From a virus, in the IMG/VR virus record IMGVR_UViG_3300044956_000636, positions 1 to 22,529 of that record: a stretch of 22,529 nucleotides of DNA. One strand, written 5' to 3'. Of the stretch, positions 8,109-15,428 are shown in pieces; the first letter of the stretch is position 1; every line of letters begins with the position of its first letter. The notes below the pieces were generated by a model. The model made no database searches, was not told where the DNA came from, and was given only the letters and a program-made list of their open reading frames with translations. The position numbers and the translations under genes are program-made.

Positions 8109-8849
8109 TTATCCCATCGAAAATTCTAATGGTGCATTCTTTCCAATTAATGTATCTTCTAATTCTTTTTTCTCTATTGTAGCTTCAGAATATAATTTAT
8201 CACCATCAAGTGTAACACCCCCAGGAAGTTCTAATCCTGAAAACTTTTTTAAATTCGTTCCCCACTGTTGTTTAAAAAGAACAGTGGTATAAGATTTTAA
8301 CCATGGTTCATTATATATTTTAGTAAATGAAGCTGGGTCTATTGCTTTATATCCATCATATATAATATAATCACCAGTTTTTACAGCAGATCCCCACTTA
8401 ATATCTATATTTAATCTATTTGTTAAACGATTAAAACGAAATAAAGGTTGACCATTTAATATTGTATCAAGTAATTGTAAATGATTCATTACTGTTGTAA
8501 AATAAACAACTGAAGTAGATGTTAAATCATACAAATCATTTAATCTTAATTGATATTGTAAATCAAATAAATTTTTACTTGTAGAAGATCCTGCGTATAT
8601 AGGAAACACTCTGTTTACACCATAAACTATATCAGCAACAGGAATATATTTATTTTGAACATCCTGATTTGTGACTAAATGTGAAACATAACAACGTTCA
8701 GAACCATCCCAATGATTAATATTAAAATAATCTATTGCTTCATCAATACGATCTTCTAATTGACTATCGTCAACATTAATTTCTACAACTGGAGCACCAA
8801 GTTTTCTTAACGAATAATCTTTAAGCCCTTCACGAGTGGATACTGGCAT
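8109..8849 (-). CDS. 13: Neck protein gp13
   Basis: Neck/head-closure protein, 246 residues, shorter than T4 gp13 (309). It binds the portal after packaging and seals the head. The N-terminal region carries STREGLKDYSLRKLGAPVVE, INVDDSQLEDRIDEAIDYFN and HWDGSE, the conserved gp13 start. The middle has IPVADIVYGVNRVFPI, a Y-Q-L-R-L-N-D-L-Y-D-L segment, and MNHLQLLDTILNGQPLFRFN followed by NRLNIDIKW. The C-terminal part has PASFTKIYNEPWLKSYTTVL then FKQQWGTNLKKF and LPGGVTLDGD, all typical. The ATG lies three bases after the stop of the upstream fibre gene; the GGGGGT that codes for its final Gly-Gly serves as ribosome site. The identification is strong from motifs and from the 13-14-15 order. 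Confidence 0.93.
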   Translation of the reverse strand: MPVSTREGLKDYSLRKLGAPVVEINVDDSQLEDRIDEAIDYFNINHWDGSERCYVSHLVTNQDVQNKYIPVADIVYGVNRVFPIYAGSSTSKNLFDLQYQLRLNDLYDLTSTSVVYFTTVMNHLQLLDTILNGQPLFRFNRLTNRLNIDIKWGSAVKTGDYIIYDGYKAIDPASFTKIYNEPWLKSYTTVLFKQQWGTNLKKFSGLELPGGVTLDGDKLYSEATIEKKELEDTLIGKNAPLEFSMG

Positions 8850-8852
8850 AGC

Positions 8853-10637
8853 TTAACCCCCAAGTGCTATCGAATATGCTAGAGCATTTGCGTTAGTTGC
8901 TGCGACTCCATTAGTTTTAGTAGCTACTGAAACATCATTTGCGATAGGAAAATTTTGCGCAGAATTTGAATTAAACTGCAAGTATCCATCAGCATGCATT
9001 TTAATTTTGGTATTACCCATAACAATTGAACTTCCAGATATATAAAGATCTCTCCATCTAAGAGCTGAAGTTCCTAAATCTAAACTATTATCAGATGATG
9101 GTGTAAAGTGAGATCCAGCTACAATAGTTCCTGAACCTTTTGGTGTAATACTAATTCCAATATTTGTATCATTTCCTGTAGAAGAAATTATTGGTCTATT
9201 TCCTGTTGAAGCATTTGTAATAGTTAATTCGTTTACTGCTGAAGCTGTTGTAGTAAATTTAAGTTGTTCATTACCATTCGCATCTGCTATAAATCCACCA
9301 TTTGCTATTTTAGCTTCAGTAAGTGTTTTATTTGTAAGTGTATCGGTTGTTGCTCTACCTACTAATGTATCATTAGAAGTTGGTAAAGTTAATGTTCCTG
9401 TATTACTAATAGTAGATATAATAGGTGATGTTAAAGTTTTATTTGTAAGTGTTTCTGCTCCAGTAAGTGATACAAAGTCATCACCTGATAAAGCTGTATT
9501 AAATTCTGCTAATGTACCACTAATTGTATTTGTTGTTAAAGAAATAGATTTATTTGTTAATGTGTCTGTTGTAGCACGACCAACCAACGTATCGTTAGAT
9601 GTTGGTAATGTTAATGTACCAGTATTTACGATTGATGAAATTACTGGAGTTGTAAGTGTTGGTGATGTTCCAAAAACTAAAGAACCTGTTCCAGTTTCAT
9701 CAGAAATTGCTGTCGCTAATTCAGCAGATGTAGCTGTTAATGTGTTAGTTGTTAAACTAATAGATTTATTTGTAAGTGTATCGGTTGTTGCTTTTCCAAC
9801 TAATGTATCATTTGCTGATGGTAATGTTAATGTACCACTTGCAGTCGAAGCAACGTTAATTGTTGTTTTACCAGAAGATGAACCACTTAATGCTAACGTT
9901 TTTCCAGCAGCAGTTTCAATATTTTCACTTGATGTAAATGCGTTAGTAGATAATATCCAATTAAGTGTTTTATCAGTAGTTCCTTTAATTGTTATACCAC
10001 CACCATCAGCTAATGCATCTGTTGGTGAAGCAGATGACGCTAATTCTATATTCTTATCATCTACTGTAAGTGTAGTTGAATTTATAGTAGTTGTTGTACC
10101 ATTAACTTGTAAATTACCATCAACTAGTACATCACCAGTTGTTGCGTTTACTGTAAATTTATTTGTATTAACTGCTAAATTTCCTGTGACAGCAAGAGTG
10201 CTTCCTAATGTAGCAGCACCTGTGGTTGTAAGTAATACTGTTCTTACATCAGCCCATTTTTTTGAAGAATTTCCTAATGTGAATGTGTTATCAGTATTTG
10301 GAAGAATATTTGAATTTACATCAGCACCAAATACTACGTTATCTGTATCAGCATCACCTACTGTAATTGTGCCACCATTAAATGTACTCGTACCAGTGAC
10401 AGTCAAATTACCACCTACATCTACGTTTCCACTTGTATTTAAAGAGGTAATCGTTGGAGTTGCTGAAGAAAATACGTTTGACATATCAGCACGAAGTAAT
10501 TCAAGACCACCTGCTGTTGATCCATCATGTACAACTGCTGTTTTCTTTGTAGTGTTAACTGTAACTTCACCAATCGCACCTGTAAATGAGTTATGTTGGG
10601 CTGTAGTTCCTCTTCTTAATTGTAATTGTGTTGGCAT
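8853..10637 (-). CDS. Repeat-containing tail fibre-type protein
   Basis: A 594-residue fibre/adhesin. Residues 1-50 (MPTQLQLRRGTTAQHNSFTG, GEVTVNTTKKTAVVHDGST) form the short N-terminal module known from the phage major tropism determinant and many fibres, probably a virion attachment domain. Residues 66-200 are beta-strand-rich with 'DGNLQVNGTTTTINSTTL' style repeats. Residues 268-439 hold three units starting GTLTLP-[ST]-[AS]-NDTLVG and continuing ATTDTLTNK, spaced 72 and 74 residues apart, plus a lone ETLTNKTLTSPII. Residues 497-530 (ITPKGSGTIVAG, DNSLDLGTSALRWRDLYISG) are a common fibre head-domain motif. The protein ends in NALAYSIALGG, matching the end of the 76-aa protein at 21710-21940. 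No lectin-type variable domain, reverse transcriptase or template repeat is visible. The exact position on the virion is unknown. Confidence 0.82.
   Translation of the reverse strand: MPTQLQLRRGTTAQHNSFTGAIGEVTVNTTKKTAVVHDGSTAGGLELLRADMSNVFSSATPTITSLNTSGNVDVGGNLTVTGTSTFNGGTITVGDADTDNVVFGADVNSNILPNTDNTFTLGNSSKKWADVRTVLLTTTGAATLGSTLAVTGNLAVNTNKFTVNATTGDVLVDGNLQVNGTTTTINSTTLTVDDKNIELASSASPTDALADGGGITIKGTTDKTLNWILSTNAFTSSENIETAAGKTLALSGSSSGKTTINVASTASGTLTLPSANDTLVGKATTDTLTNKSISLTTNTLTATSAELATAISDETGTGSLVFGTSPTLTTPVISSIVNTGTLTLPTSNDTLVGRATTDTLTNKSISLTTNTISGTLAEFNTALSGDDFVSLTGAETLTNKTLTSPIISTISNTGTLTLPTSNDTLVGRATTDTLTNKTLTEAKIANGGFIADANGNEQLKFTTTASAVNELTITNASTGNRPIISSTGNDTNIGISITPKGSGTIVAGSHFTPSSDNSLDLGTSALRWRDLYISGSSIVMGNTKIKMHADGYLQFNSNSAQNFPIANDVSVATKTNGVAATNANALAYSIALGG
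9321..9836 (-). repeat. Three-unit repeat array in the 594-aa fibre gene
   Basis: Unit copies lie at 9741-9836, 9525-9620 and 9321-9398 (residues 268-299, 340-371, 414-439). Copies two and three encode the same 24 residues (GTLTLPTSNDTLVGRATTDT then LTNK) with many synonymous differences. Copies one and three share an identical stretch of about 28 bases. The array is therefore held by protein-level selection and is not a recent DNA duplication, although partial conversion between copies one and three is possible. Confidence 0.8.
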
Positions 10638-10659
10638 TTAATATAATCCTTCGTTACTG

Positions 10660-11013
10660 TTAAATTAATCCTTCGTTGTCAACAATTCTTAATCCATCTG
10701 TTGCTAAATTATCATAAGTAAATAAAACTGTTTGACCAAAAGCATCAGTTGTAGGATCTGTTATGTTACCATAATCAGCTAATGGAAATACACCAAATTT
10801 AATTGCAAAAGCTAATTGATTTAATAATTCGTCATCCTGCCCTAATTGTCCACCATCGGCAGCTGCACTAAAGTACGCTATTTGGTTATTTGCATTTTTA
10901 TAATACAGTTTACCATCAGCATAATTTAGTGCAACTTCTTTGAAACTTAAATCAGCAGGCTGTGGCGCAAGGTTCGGTACTGCTGAACCTTTTAATTTAA
11001 TTATTGTCGCCAT
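10660..11013 (-). CDS. Small fibre-type protein with Mtd-like N-terminal module
   Basis: A 117-residue protein. Its first 50 residues (MATIIKLKGSAVPNLAPQPA, DLSFKEVALNYADGKLYYKN) form the same LK-[RG]-S/G ... E-[VL]-A-x-N-x-x-D-G-K-L-Y-x-K module seen at the start of the 594-aa and 859-aa fibres. The remainder is mixed: a short hydrophobic helix-like stretch (DELLNQLAFAIKFGVFPLA) and then a beta-type end closing with DGLRIVDNEGLI. It has no repeat shaft, so it may be a short fibre, a cap, or an adaptor for one of the larger fibres. It has its own ribosome site (TAGGAA). I recognise the module but not a specific function. Confidence 0.72.
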   Translation of the reverse strand: MATIIKLKGSAVPNLAPQPADLSFKEVALNYADGKLYYKNANNQIAYFSAAADGGQLGQDDELLNQLAFAIKFGVFPLADYGNITDPTTDAFGQTVLFTYDNLATDGLRIVDNEGLI

Positions 11014-11041
11014 CAGTTTTTCCTATTTTTTTCTTTTTAAT

Positions 11042-11173
11042 TTAGTCTTCGTCAGACTCGTCTTCGTCTTCATCTTGTATTTCAAGCAGTTGCTTGATAT
11101 TTTCAATATCAGATTCTAATTTTTCAATTTTTTCTTGTAATTGTTCTATAACGTTTTTGTTATCTTCACTCAT
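11042..11173 (-). CDS. 43-aa coiled-coil protein with acidic tail
   Basis: A very small protein. The start at 11173 is supported by an AAAAAGGAG ribosome site. The frame is open further upstream to 11257, but that would overlap the previous gene and has no ribosome site. Residues 8-32 (VIEQLQEKIEKLESDIENIK then QLLEIQ) form a textbook heptad coiled coil with L12, I16, L19, I23, I26 and L30 at alternating 4/3 spacing. Residues 34-43 (DEDEDESDED) are wholly acidic or Ser. Not recognised by name. Size, coil and acidic C-terminus recall the T4 fibre-assembly chaperone gp57A (79 residues, coiled coil, acidic tail). Its location inside a fibre cluster fits that idea, but this is architecture-level similarity only. 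See the neighbouring 61-aa gene, which has the same plan. Confidence 0.65.
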   Translation of the reverse strand: MSEDNKNVIEQLQEKIEKLESDIENIKQLLEIQDEDEDESDED

Positions 11174-11219
11174 TGTACGCTCCTTTTTAGTTTTTGTTTT
11201 TTTGTAAATAAATAGTTCT

Positions 11220-11405
11220 TTAATCTTCGTCACTATCTGAGTCAGAATCATCTTCATCTAAGTCATCCTCTTCTTCAGAATCATCATCATCTTCTTCACA
11301 CTCATGGTTTTCGAGCTCTTCAACTTTCTCACGAAGAGTCATAAGATCATCATCAATTCTATCTAATATATCAGATATGCTTTCTGATTTCTTTTTTTTA
11401 GCCAT
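11220..11405 (-). CDS. 61-aa coiled-coil protein with long acidic tail
   Basis: A small protein with three parts: a basic N-terminus (MAKKKKSES), a heptad coiled coil at residues 10-31 (I10, L14, I17, L21, L24, V28, L31 in alternating 4/3 spacing), and an acidic tail from residue 36 to the end made almost entirely of Asp, Glu and Ser. The start has an AGAGAG ribosome site. It lies directly upstream of the 43-aa gene of the same architecture with a 46-base gap, so the two may be diverged duplicates or partners. Possible roles are a fibre-folding chaperone, a scaffold, or a protein that mimics DNA charge. None is proven by the sequence. Confidence 0.68.
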   Translation of the reverse strand: MAKKKKSESISDILDRIDDDLMTLREKVEELENHECEEDDDDSEEEDDLDEDDSDSDSDED

Positions 11406-11426
11406 ACTAGTCGCTCTCTTGTTAAG

Positions 11427-11434
11427 TGTTTATA
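11427..11434 (-). promoter_or_regulatory. Possible late promoter before the acidic miniproteins
   Basis: The minus strand reads TATAAACA, one base off the T4 late core TATAAATA, in the 50-base AT-rich gap after the 859-aa fibre gene and about 22 bases before the 61-aa ATG. In DNA this AT-rich, chance matches are common, so support is weak. Confidence 0.25.
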
Positions 11435-11455
11435 TAATAAAAAATAATTTAAAAA

Positions 11456-14035
11456 TTAATAAGAACCTCCGTCCACATCACCGTAAACCAAAGTCGTTCC
11501 ATTAGATTGTAATACTTTACCGTTTACACCTAATGATAATTTGCTTAAAGTATTTGCAGCAGCACCAACTAAAATATCACCAACTGAATAAGAAGATTGT
11601 CCAGTACCACCAAAAGTTGCACCGATAACAGAACCATTCCATGTACCAACCGCAATAGTACCTAATGTAGTAATTGAATTTTGTCCAACATAAGTAGCAG
11701 AAATATCAATCGAATCGTTATTAACTGTAATACGGTCTGCTGTACCAACTACGTTTAAAACACCATCTAAAAATGTTAAACCATTTCCAGCTGTTGATGA
11801 TTTTAAACCTATTTCGTCTGAAACAATTTCAAGACCACCATTTGCTTGTACTAAGATATCAATTACATTTCCTGTAAATGCTAATCCTAAACCAGCGACA
11901 AAAGTTCCTGCTCCTGAAAATTGTTCAAATACAATATTAGTTACACCAATAGTTACAGATGCGACTGTATTTACATGACCAGTTTTTCCAAATATTGCAC
12001 CATTTGAAACAAATAAAAAGTCACCTGATTGAATTTCTGCAGATGTATCAAAATCAGTAGCACGTGTAAATACTGTTGAAGATGTACGAATATAGATACC
12101 ATTGTGAGCAGCATTTGCTTGATTTTTAATTAATACACGATCACCATTAACTAATGAATATCCATCCATTGTGTTCATTGGTGTATCTGTAGTTAATGTA
12201 GCACCTACTCCATTCGAACCATTATTATAAACCACTGATCCAACAATCGGAGCTGTAGTTGCAGCTTTTACTGAAGCATGAACATGTAATCCTTCAGCAA
12301 CAGCATCTACGTATGCTTTATTTGCAGCATCGTTTGCATCAACTGGAGTTGCAACATCTTTAAGTAAAGCATTACTTACAGAAACGTGTCCTGATCCATT
12401 TGGATCAAGTGTAATTCCACCATTATTATCAGTAGAAGATATTGTATTTCCATTAATTTGAATATTATCTACATCTAATTGTAATAATCCAGCTAACGTA
12501 CTTGTAGTTGAACCGTTTGTTAATGTTGAAGATCCTAATGTAATATTTTTAGTTTCAACATTACCAGAAGTGACTGTAAAATTCGCATTAGCGAAAGAAG
12601 CAATACCTTTATTTGCAGTAGAAGCATCCTCTCCTGAGATTGTTAATGTATTGTTTGTGACAACAGTATCAATTCCTTCTCCACCAGAAAATGTTAATGT
12701 ATCTGTTAAGTGAGCAATACCATCTGTTCCTGTATCACCTGCAATATTTAATGTAGTTGAAATTGAAGCTGTTCCAGATGCAGTTAGTTGACCTTGCGCA
12801 TTTACTGTAAATGTAGGAATAGCTGATGTACTACCATAAGAACCAGCAGTGACTCCTGTATTTGTAATAGAAATCGTAGAAGTATTATTAGCATCATTAT
12901 TTACAACTGTAATGCCAGTTCCTGCTGTAACCGCACCACCTATTGTATCAAAAATAAATTCAGAAAGAGTATCAGTTGTACCATTAATATATGGATTGTT
13001 TAAAACTGTTTTACCAGTACCATCTGGTGTTAAAACTATATTACCATTAGCACCCTGATTAATTAAAATATTTGAAGAACCTGATGCATCATTTGTTTTT
13101 AATGTTAAATTACCAGTTCCATTTGTAGTAATAATTGCATTTATGTTTTGATCTCCAACTCTTACTGTATCTGCATCAAGTTGAACATCACCACTTCCAT
13201 TAGGAGAAAGTACAATATTTCCATTAGGATTTGTAGATGATAATGTGTTATCAAATAATTTTAAATTATCAATATTAATTTCACCACCAACATTTAAATT
13301 TTCAGCAATACCAACACCACCATCAACAACTAATGCACCAGTAGCAATACTAGTTGAAGTTGTAGTTGCGTTAATATTTGTTGTTAAAATTGTAGATGCT
13401 ATATTAAAACTATTCGTGCTAATAGACATAGCTTCAACATTATCTGTAACAAAAGAAAGTGTATCATTTGAAGCTCCTGGTGCACTTTCAGCTGTAATAA
13501 ATGTTAAACCATCAACTGATCTAACTCCACCTAATGAACCCCAAGATGAACCTGAGTATCCTTCGAAAGAAGCCGTATCTGTATTAAAACGTATAGTACC
13601 TTGTACGTTTGGTAAACGTTGTGCTGTAGTACCAACTGGAATTGTAACTCCATTTGTACCAATAATCTCTACATTACCATTTCCGATTGGATCTAATACA
13701 ATATTTCCATTGGCATCAGTAGAAGATATTGTATTTCCATTTATATCTAAATTATCTACTTTTAAATTATCAATTTTGCTGTTTGCATCTGTTATGATTG
13801 CTGAAGATCCAGTTAATGAACCACGAGTGTGATCTAATAAATCTGTAAAATATTTTCCACCTATAACTAGGTGATTTGCAGCATTTCCAGATGTCTCTGT
13901 TCCAAGACCTAGATAAAGACGATCACCGCCATTTGAATCATTATTTGGTAGTCCTGAATATGCGAGTTCTCCAGCTGCAAGCACTGCTGGATTACCTGCT
14001 GTAGTCGAACGTTTAATTCTTATAATTGATGCCAT
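11456..14035 (-). CDS. Large tail fibre-type protein, 859 aa
   Basis: Long fibre/adhesin. The N-terminus (MASIIRIKRSTTAGNPAVLA then AGELAYSG) is the same attachment-type module as in the 594-aa and 117-aa proteins. The shaft has four copies of N-G-x-I-x-L-[DST]-P-x-G-x-G-x-V at residues 109-122, 271-284, 330-343 and 538-551; the first, second and fourth are preceded by a (NG)NT-[IL]-SST module. Residues 562-582 hold VDANDAANKAYVDAVAEGL, a common trimeric-fibre linker, followed at about 633-664 by RVLIKNQANAAHNGIYI then FTRATDFD, a motif frequent in phage receptor-binding and fibre proteins. The C-terminal region (GTWNGSVIGATFGGTGQSS, LQSNGTTLVYGDVDGGSY) matches the typical end of marine phage fibres. 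The protein is probably a homotrimer. Host receptor and position on the virion are not deducible. Confidence 0.83.
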   Translation of the reverse strand: MASIIRIKRSTTAGNPAVLAAGELAYSGLPNNDSNGGDRLYLGLGTETSGNAANHLVIGGKYFTDLLDHTRGSLTGSSAIITDANSKIDNLKVDNLDINGNTISSTDANGNIVLDPIGNGNVEIIGTNGVTIPVGTTAQRLPNVQGTIRFNTDTASFEGYSGSSWGSLGGVRSVDGLTFITAESAPGASNDTLSFVTDNVEAMSISTNSFNIASTILTTNINATTTSTSIATGALVVDGGVGIAENLNVGGEINIDNLKLFDNTLSSTNPNGNIVLSPNGSGDVQLDADTVRVGDQNINAIITTNGTGNLTLKTNDASGSSNILINQGANGNIVLTPDGTGKTVLNNPYINGTTDTLSEFIFDTIGGAVTAGTGITVVNNDANNTSTISITNTGVTAGSYGSTSAIPTFTVNAQGQLTASGTASISTTLNIAGDTGTDGIAHLTDTLTFSGGEGIDTVVTNNTLTISGEDASTANKGIASFANANFTVTSGNVETKNITLGSSTLTNGSTTSTLAGLLQLDVDNIQINGNTISSTDNNGGITLDPNGSGHVSVSNALLKDVATPVDANDAANKAYVDAVAEGLHVHASVKAATTAPIVGSVVYNNGSNGVGATLTTDTPMNTMDGYSLVNGDRVLIKNQANAAHNGIYIRTSSTVFTRATDFDTSAEIQSGDFLFVSNGAIFGKTGHVNTVASVTIGVTNIVFEQFSGAGTFVAGLGLAFTGNVIDILVQANGGLEIVSDEIGLKSSTAGNGLTFLDGVLNVVGTADRITVNNDSIDISATYVGQNSITTLGTIAVGTWNGSVIGATFGGTGQSSYSVGDILVGAAANTLSKLSLGVNGKVLQSNGTTLVYGDVDGGSY
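12377..13747 (-). repeat. Four dispersed shaft repeats in the 859-aa fibre gene
   Basis: Units at 13664-13747, 13178-13252, 13001-13048 and 12377-12460 encode variants of NGNIVLDP-x-G-x-G-x-V. The first and last are the closest pair (NGNTISSTD then NG-[NG]-I-[VT]-LDP) despite lying about 1.3 kb apart. Repeats of this kind make the beta-rich shaft of fibres. Confidence 0.7.
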
Positions 14036-14055
14036 TTTTTTCTCCTATTACTCTG

Positions 14056-14346
14056 TTAAAATTCTCCACTGTCTACAATTTGTAAATCTAGTGTTTTTGT
14101 TGATGTCCATTTTGAAGTATTTGTTTTATAAACTAACACTGATCCATTATTTAATCCTTCTGCAACTATATCAACTTGTATGTTTTCAGAAATTGGTACT
14201 GAAGCACCACTTGTTCCTTGAATTCCTACTGTTGTAATAGTTGAACTTGAACCAGCTCCAGCTGTTGTAGTTGAAGTTGTTAAAGTAGTATTACTCGGAT
14301 TAATCGTACTACCCTGTGAATCTACCTTTACTGTAAGTGTTGACAT
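14056..14346 (-). CDS. Small Ser/Thr-rich structural protein, 96 aa
   Basis: A 96-residue protein with a low-complexity Ser/Thr/Gly N-terminal half (residues 1-50, for example NTTLTTSTTTAGAGSSSTIT) and a more ordered C-terminal part (residues 55-96) ending in TSTKTLDLQIVDSGEF. That end resembles the C-terminus of the 117-aa protein (DGLRIVDNEGLI). No catalytic motif. The ATG follows directly on the stop codon of the 111-aa gene (TAA then ATG), so it is almost certainly translated by re-initiation and made together with it. Likely a minor virion or fibre-associated protein. I do not recognise a named family. Confidence 0.62.
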   Translation of the reverse strand: MSTLTVKVDSQGSTINPSNTTLTTSTTTAGAGSSSTITTVGIQGTSGASVPISENIQVDIVAEGLNNGSVLVYKTNTSKWTSTKTLDLQIVDSGEF

Positions 14347-14682
14347 TTATTTTGTAACTTCTGGTGTTATTGTTATAATTCCTTCAACTAATCTACTTCT
14401 AGCATTAAAGGAATCGATTAATTCAACATCATATACATATCTTCCAGCTTTCATTGCTGTTGAAGTAGCATGACCCAAAGCTAATTTAACTTTACCACTT
14501 GTTGATGGTGCTGGAAATGTACAAGTTATTGATGTAAATATATTCGAATTATAACTTTTTCTTATTTGTCCAGAAACTGTACAATTAGTAAAATCTTTTA
14601 CTGTACCATCAGAATTATTAAATGTTAAAATAGCAGACCAATCTGATCCTTGGTCAATATAAAAATCTGTAATTTGTGCCAT
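14347..14682 (-). CDS. Small beta-domain structural protein, 111 aa
   Basis: A 111-residue protein, predicted as a single beta-sandwich-like domain. The pattern IDQGSDWSAILTFNNSDGTV, FTNCTVSGQIRKSYNS, VKLALGHATSTAMKAGRYVY, DVELIDSFNARSRLVEG, ITITPEV is the widespread phage 'Q-G-x-[DT]-[WF] ... D-L/F-T ... x-x-Q-I-R-K ... G-x-Y-x-Y-D-[VL]' virion domain, also found at the N-terminus of some baseplate/upper-fibre proteins. It is immediately followed by the 96-aa gene with no intergenic base. It probably serves as an adaptor or decoration protein in the fibre set; the exact role is not visible. Confidence 0.68.
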   Translation of the reverse strand: MAQITDFYIDQGSDWSAILTFNNSDGTVKDFTNCTVSGQIRKSYNSNIFTSITCTFPAPSTSGKVKLALGHATSTAMKAGRYVYDVELIDSFNARSRLVEGIITITPEVTK

Positions 14683-14711
14683 TTTTCATACCTATTTATT
14701 AAAATTAAAAA

Positions 14712-15410
14712 CTAAAAAGCATCAATTTTATATTCAAACCAACCAAAATTAGTACCACCAATAACTCCTACATACATAAACCAACGTATTTTTCTATCAT
14801 TTGACGTAAACACTGATGATCCAGTCATAGTAATAGTTGCAGTAGCACTATTTTGTACTGTTACAGTACCTTGTCCTGTTGAAAGATTATTACCATTTGT
14901 ATTAATAGTGACTGTAATCGCACCAACAGTTGATCCTGCTGGTCTATTTAACCAAAACATATCTCCGATTGAAGGACTCGATGGAAGTGTTATAGTATAA
15001 CTAGTATCATTCCCTAAGATAAAAAGTTTACCAACACCATAAGTAAGTGCTGTACTTCCGACTGCTGGAACAACTACATCACTAGGAAATTTCCCTCTTA
15101 AAGAAGATGAAAGTTTATCAGCACTGATTGAATTATCAGCGAGTGTATTTTGAAGAAATTGTGTTGAAAGATAAATTGCAAATAAGCTTACATTTGATGT
15201 AAGGGCAGCACCTGTGATAGAAATAGCACTACCCCCATTTATAATTTGATAATCTGTGACTGGCTTTTGAACTGCACCATTCTTAATTAAAAGAATGCTT
15301 CCTGCTGAACCTATTGGAAAATCTAAAGCAAATGTTGTAGCTGCACCATTCGGAGCAAACACTTGTACTTCAGAATTACCATGTACTGGATCTCTACCTA
15401 AGTAAGCCAT
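14712..15410 (-). CDS. Tail fibre-type protein, 232 aa, MAYLGRDP start
   Basis: The N-terminus MAYLGRDPVHGNSEVQVFAP followed by NGAATTFALDFPIGSAGSIL is the 'MAYLG-x-x-P ... F-x-x-x-G-x-x-T-[TA]-F-x-L' attachment module found on many marine and T7-like fibre proteins. Residues 91-108 (NTLADNSISADKLSSSLR) form the usual ISADKL connector, after which a beta-rich C-terminal domain (residues 110-232) carries LPSSPSIGDMFWLNRPAG, TVTINTNGNNL and KIRWFMYVG...FGWFEY. That C-terminal domain is small and probably globular, resembling the end knob of short fibres. The gene has an ordinary ribosome spacing and lies directly after the 1860-aa gene. It is likely a short fibre or fibre adaptor. Confidence 0.76.
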   Translation of the reverse strand: MAYLGRDPVHGNSEVQVFAPNGAATTFALDFPIGSAGSILLIKNGAVQKPVTDYQIINGGSAISITGAALTSNVSLFAIYLSTQFLQNTLADNSISADKLSSSLRGKFPSDVVVPAVGSTALTYGVGKLFILGNDTSYTITLPSSPSIGDMFWLNRPAGSTVGAITVTINTNGNNLSTGQGTVTVQNSATATITMTGSSVFTSNDRKIRWFMYVGVIGGTNFGWFEYKIDAF

Positions 15411-15428
15411 AGGATTATTTTTCTCCTT

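Noticed and set aside
8853-10637. Diversity-generating retroelement linked to the Mtd-like fibre
   Set aside because: Only the short N-terminal module resembles Mtd. There is no C-type-lectin end with an adenine-biased variable region, no template repeat and no reverse transcriptase in the window.
9562-10641. Long plus-strand open frame (359 codons) opposite the 594-aa fibre gene
   Set aside because: It is an antisense shadow: the minus-strand protein has clear fibre motifs and a ribosome site, while the plus-strand translation is a low-complexity Val/Pro/Ser-rich string with no recognisable domain and no convincing start site. Repetitive Thr/Asn/Ser codons avoid antisense stops.
11174-11257. 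Longer form (71 aa) of the small acidic coiled-coil protein
   Set aside because: The extra 28 residues overlap the preceding gene, are basic and unlike the rest, and the AAAAAGGAG site points to the ATG at 11173.
13245-13832. Plus-strand open frame (195 codons) opposite the 859-aa fibre gene
   Set aside because: Same reason: composition mirrors the repeat codons of the minus-strand fibre gene, with no ribosome site or domain.
14693-14700. AATAAATA as late promoter of the 111-aa gene
   Set aside because: It is only 11 bases from the ATG, which leaves no room for a leader with a ribosome site; chance match in AT-rich DNA is likely.
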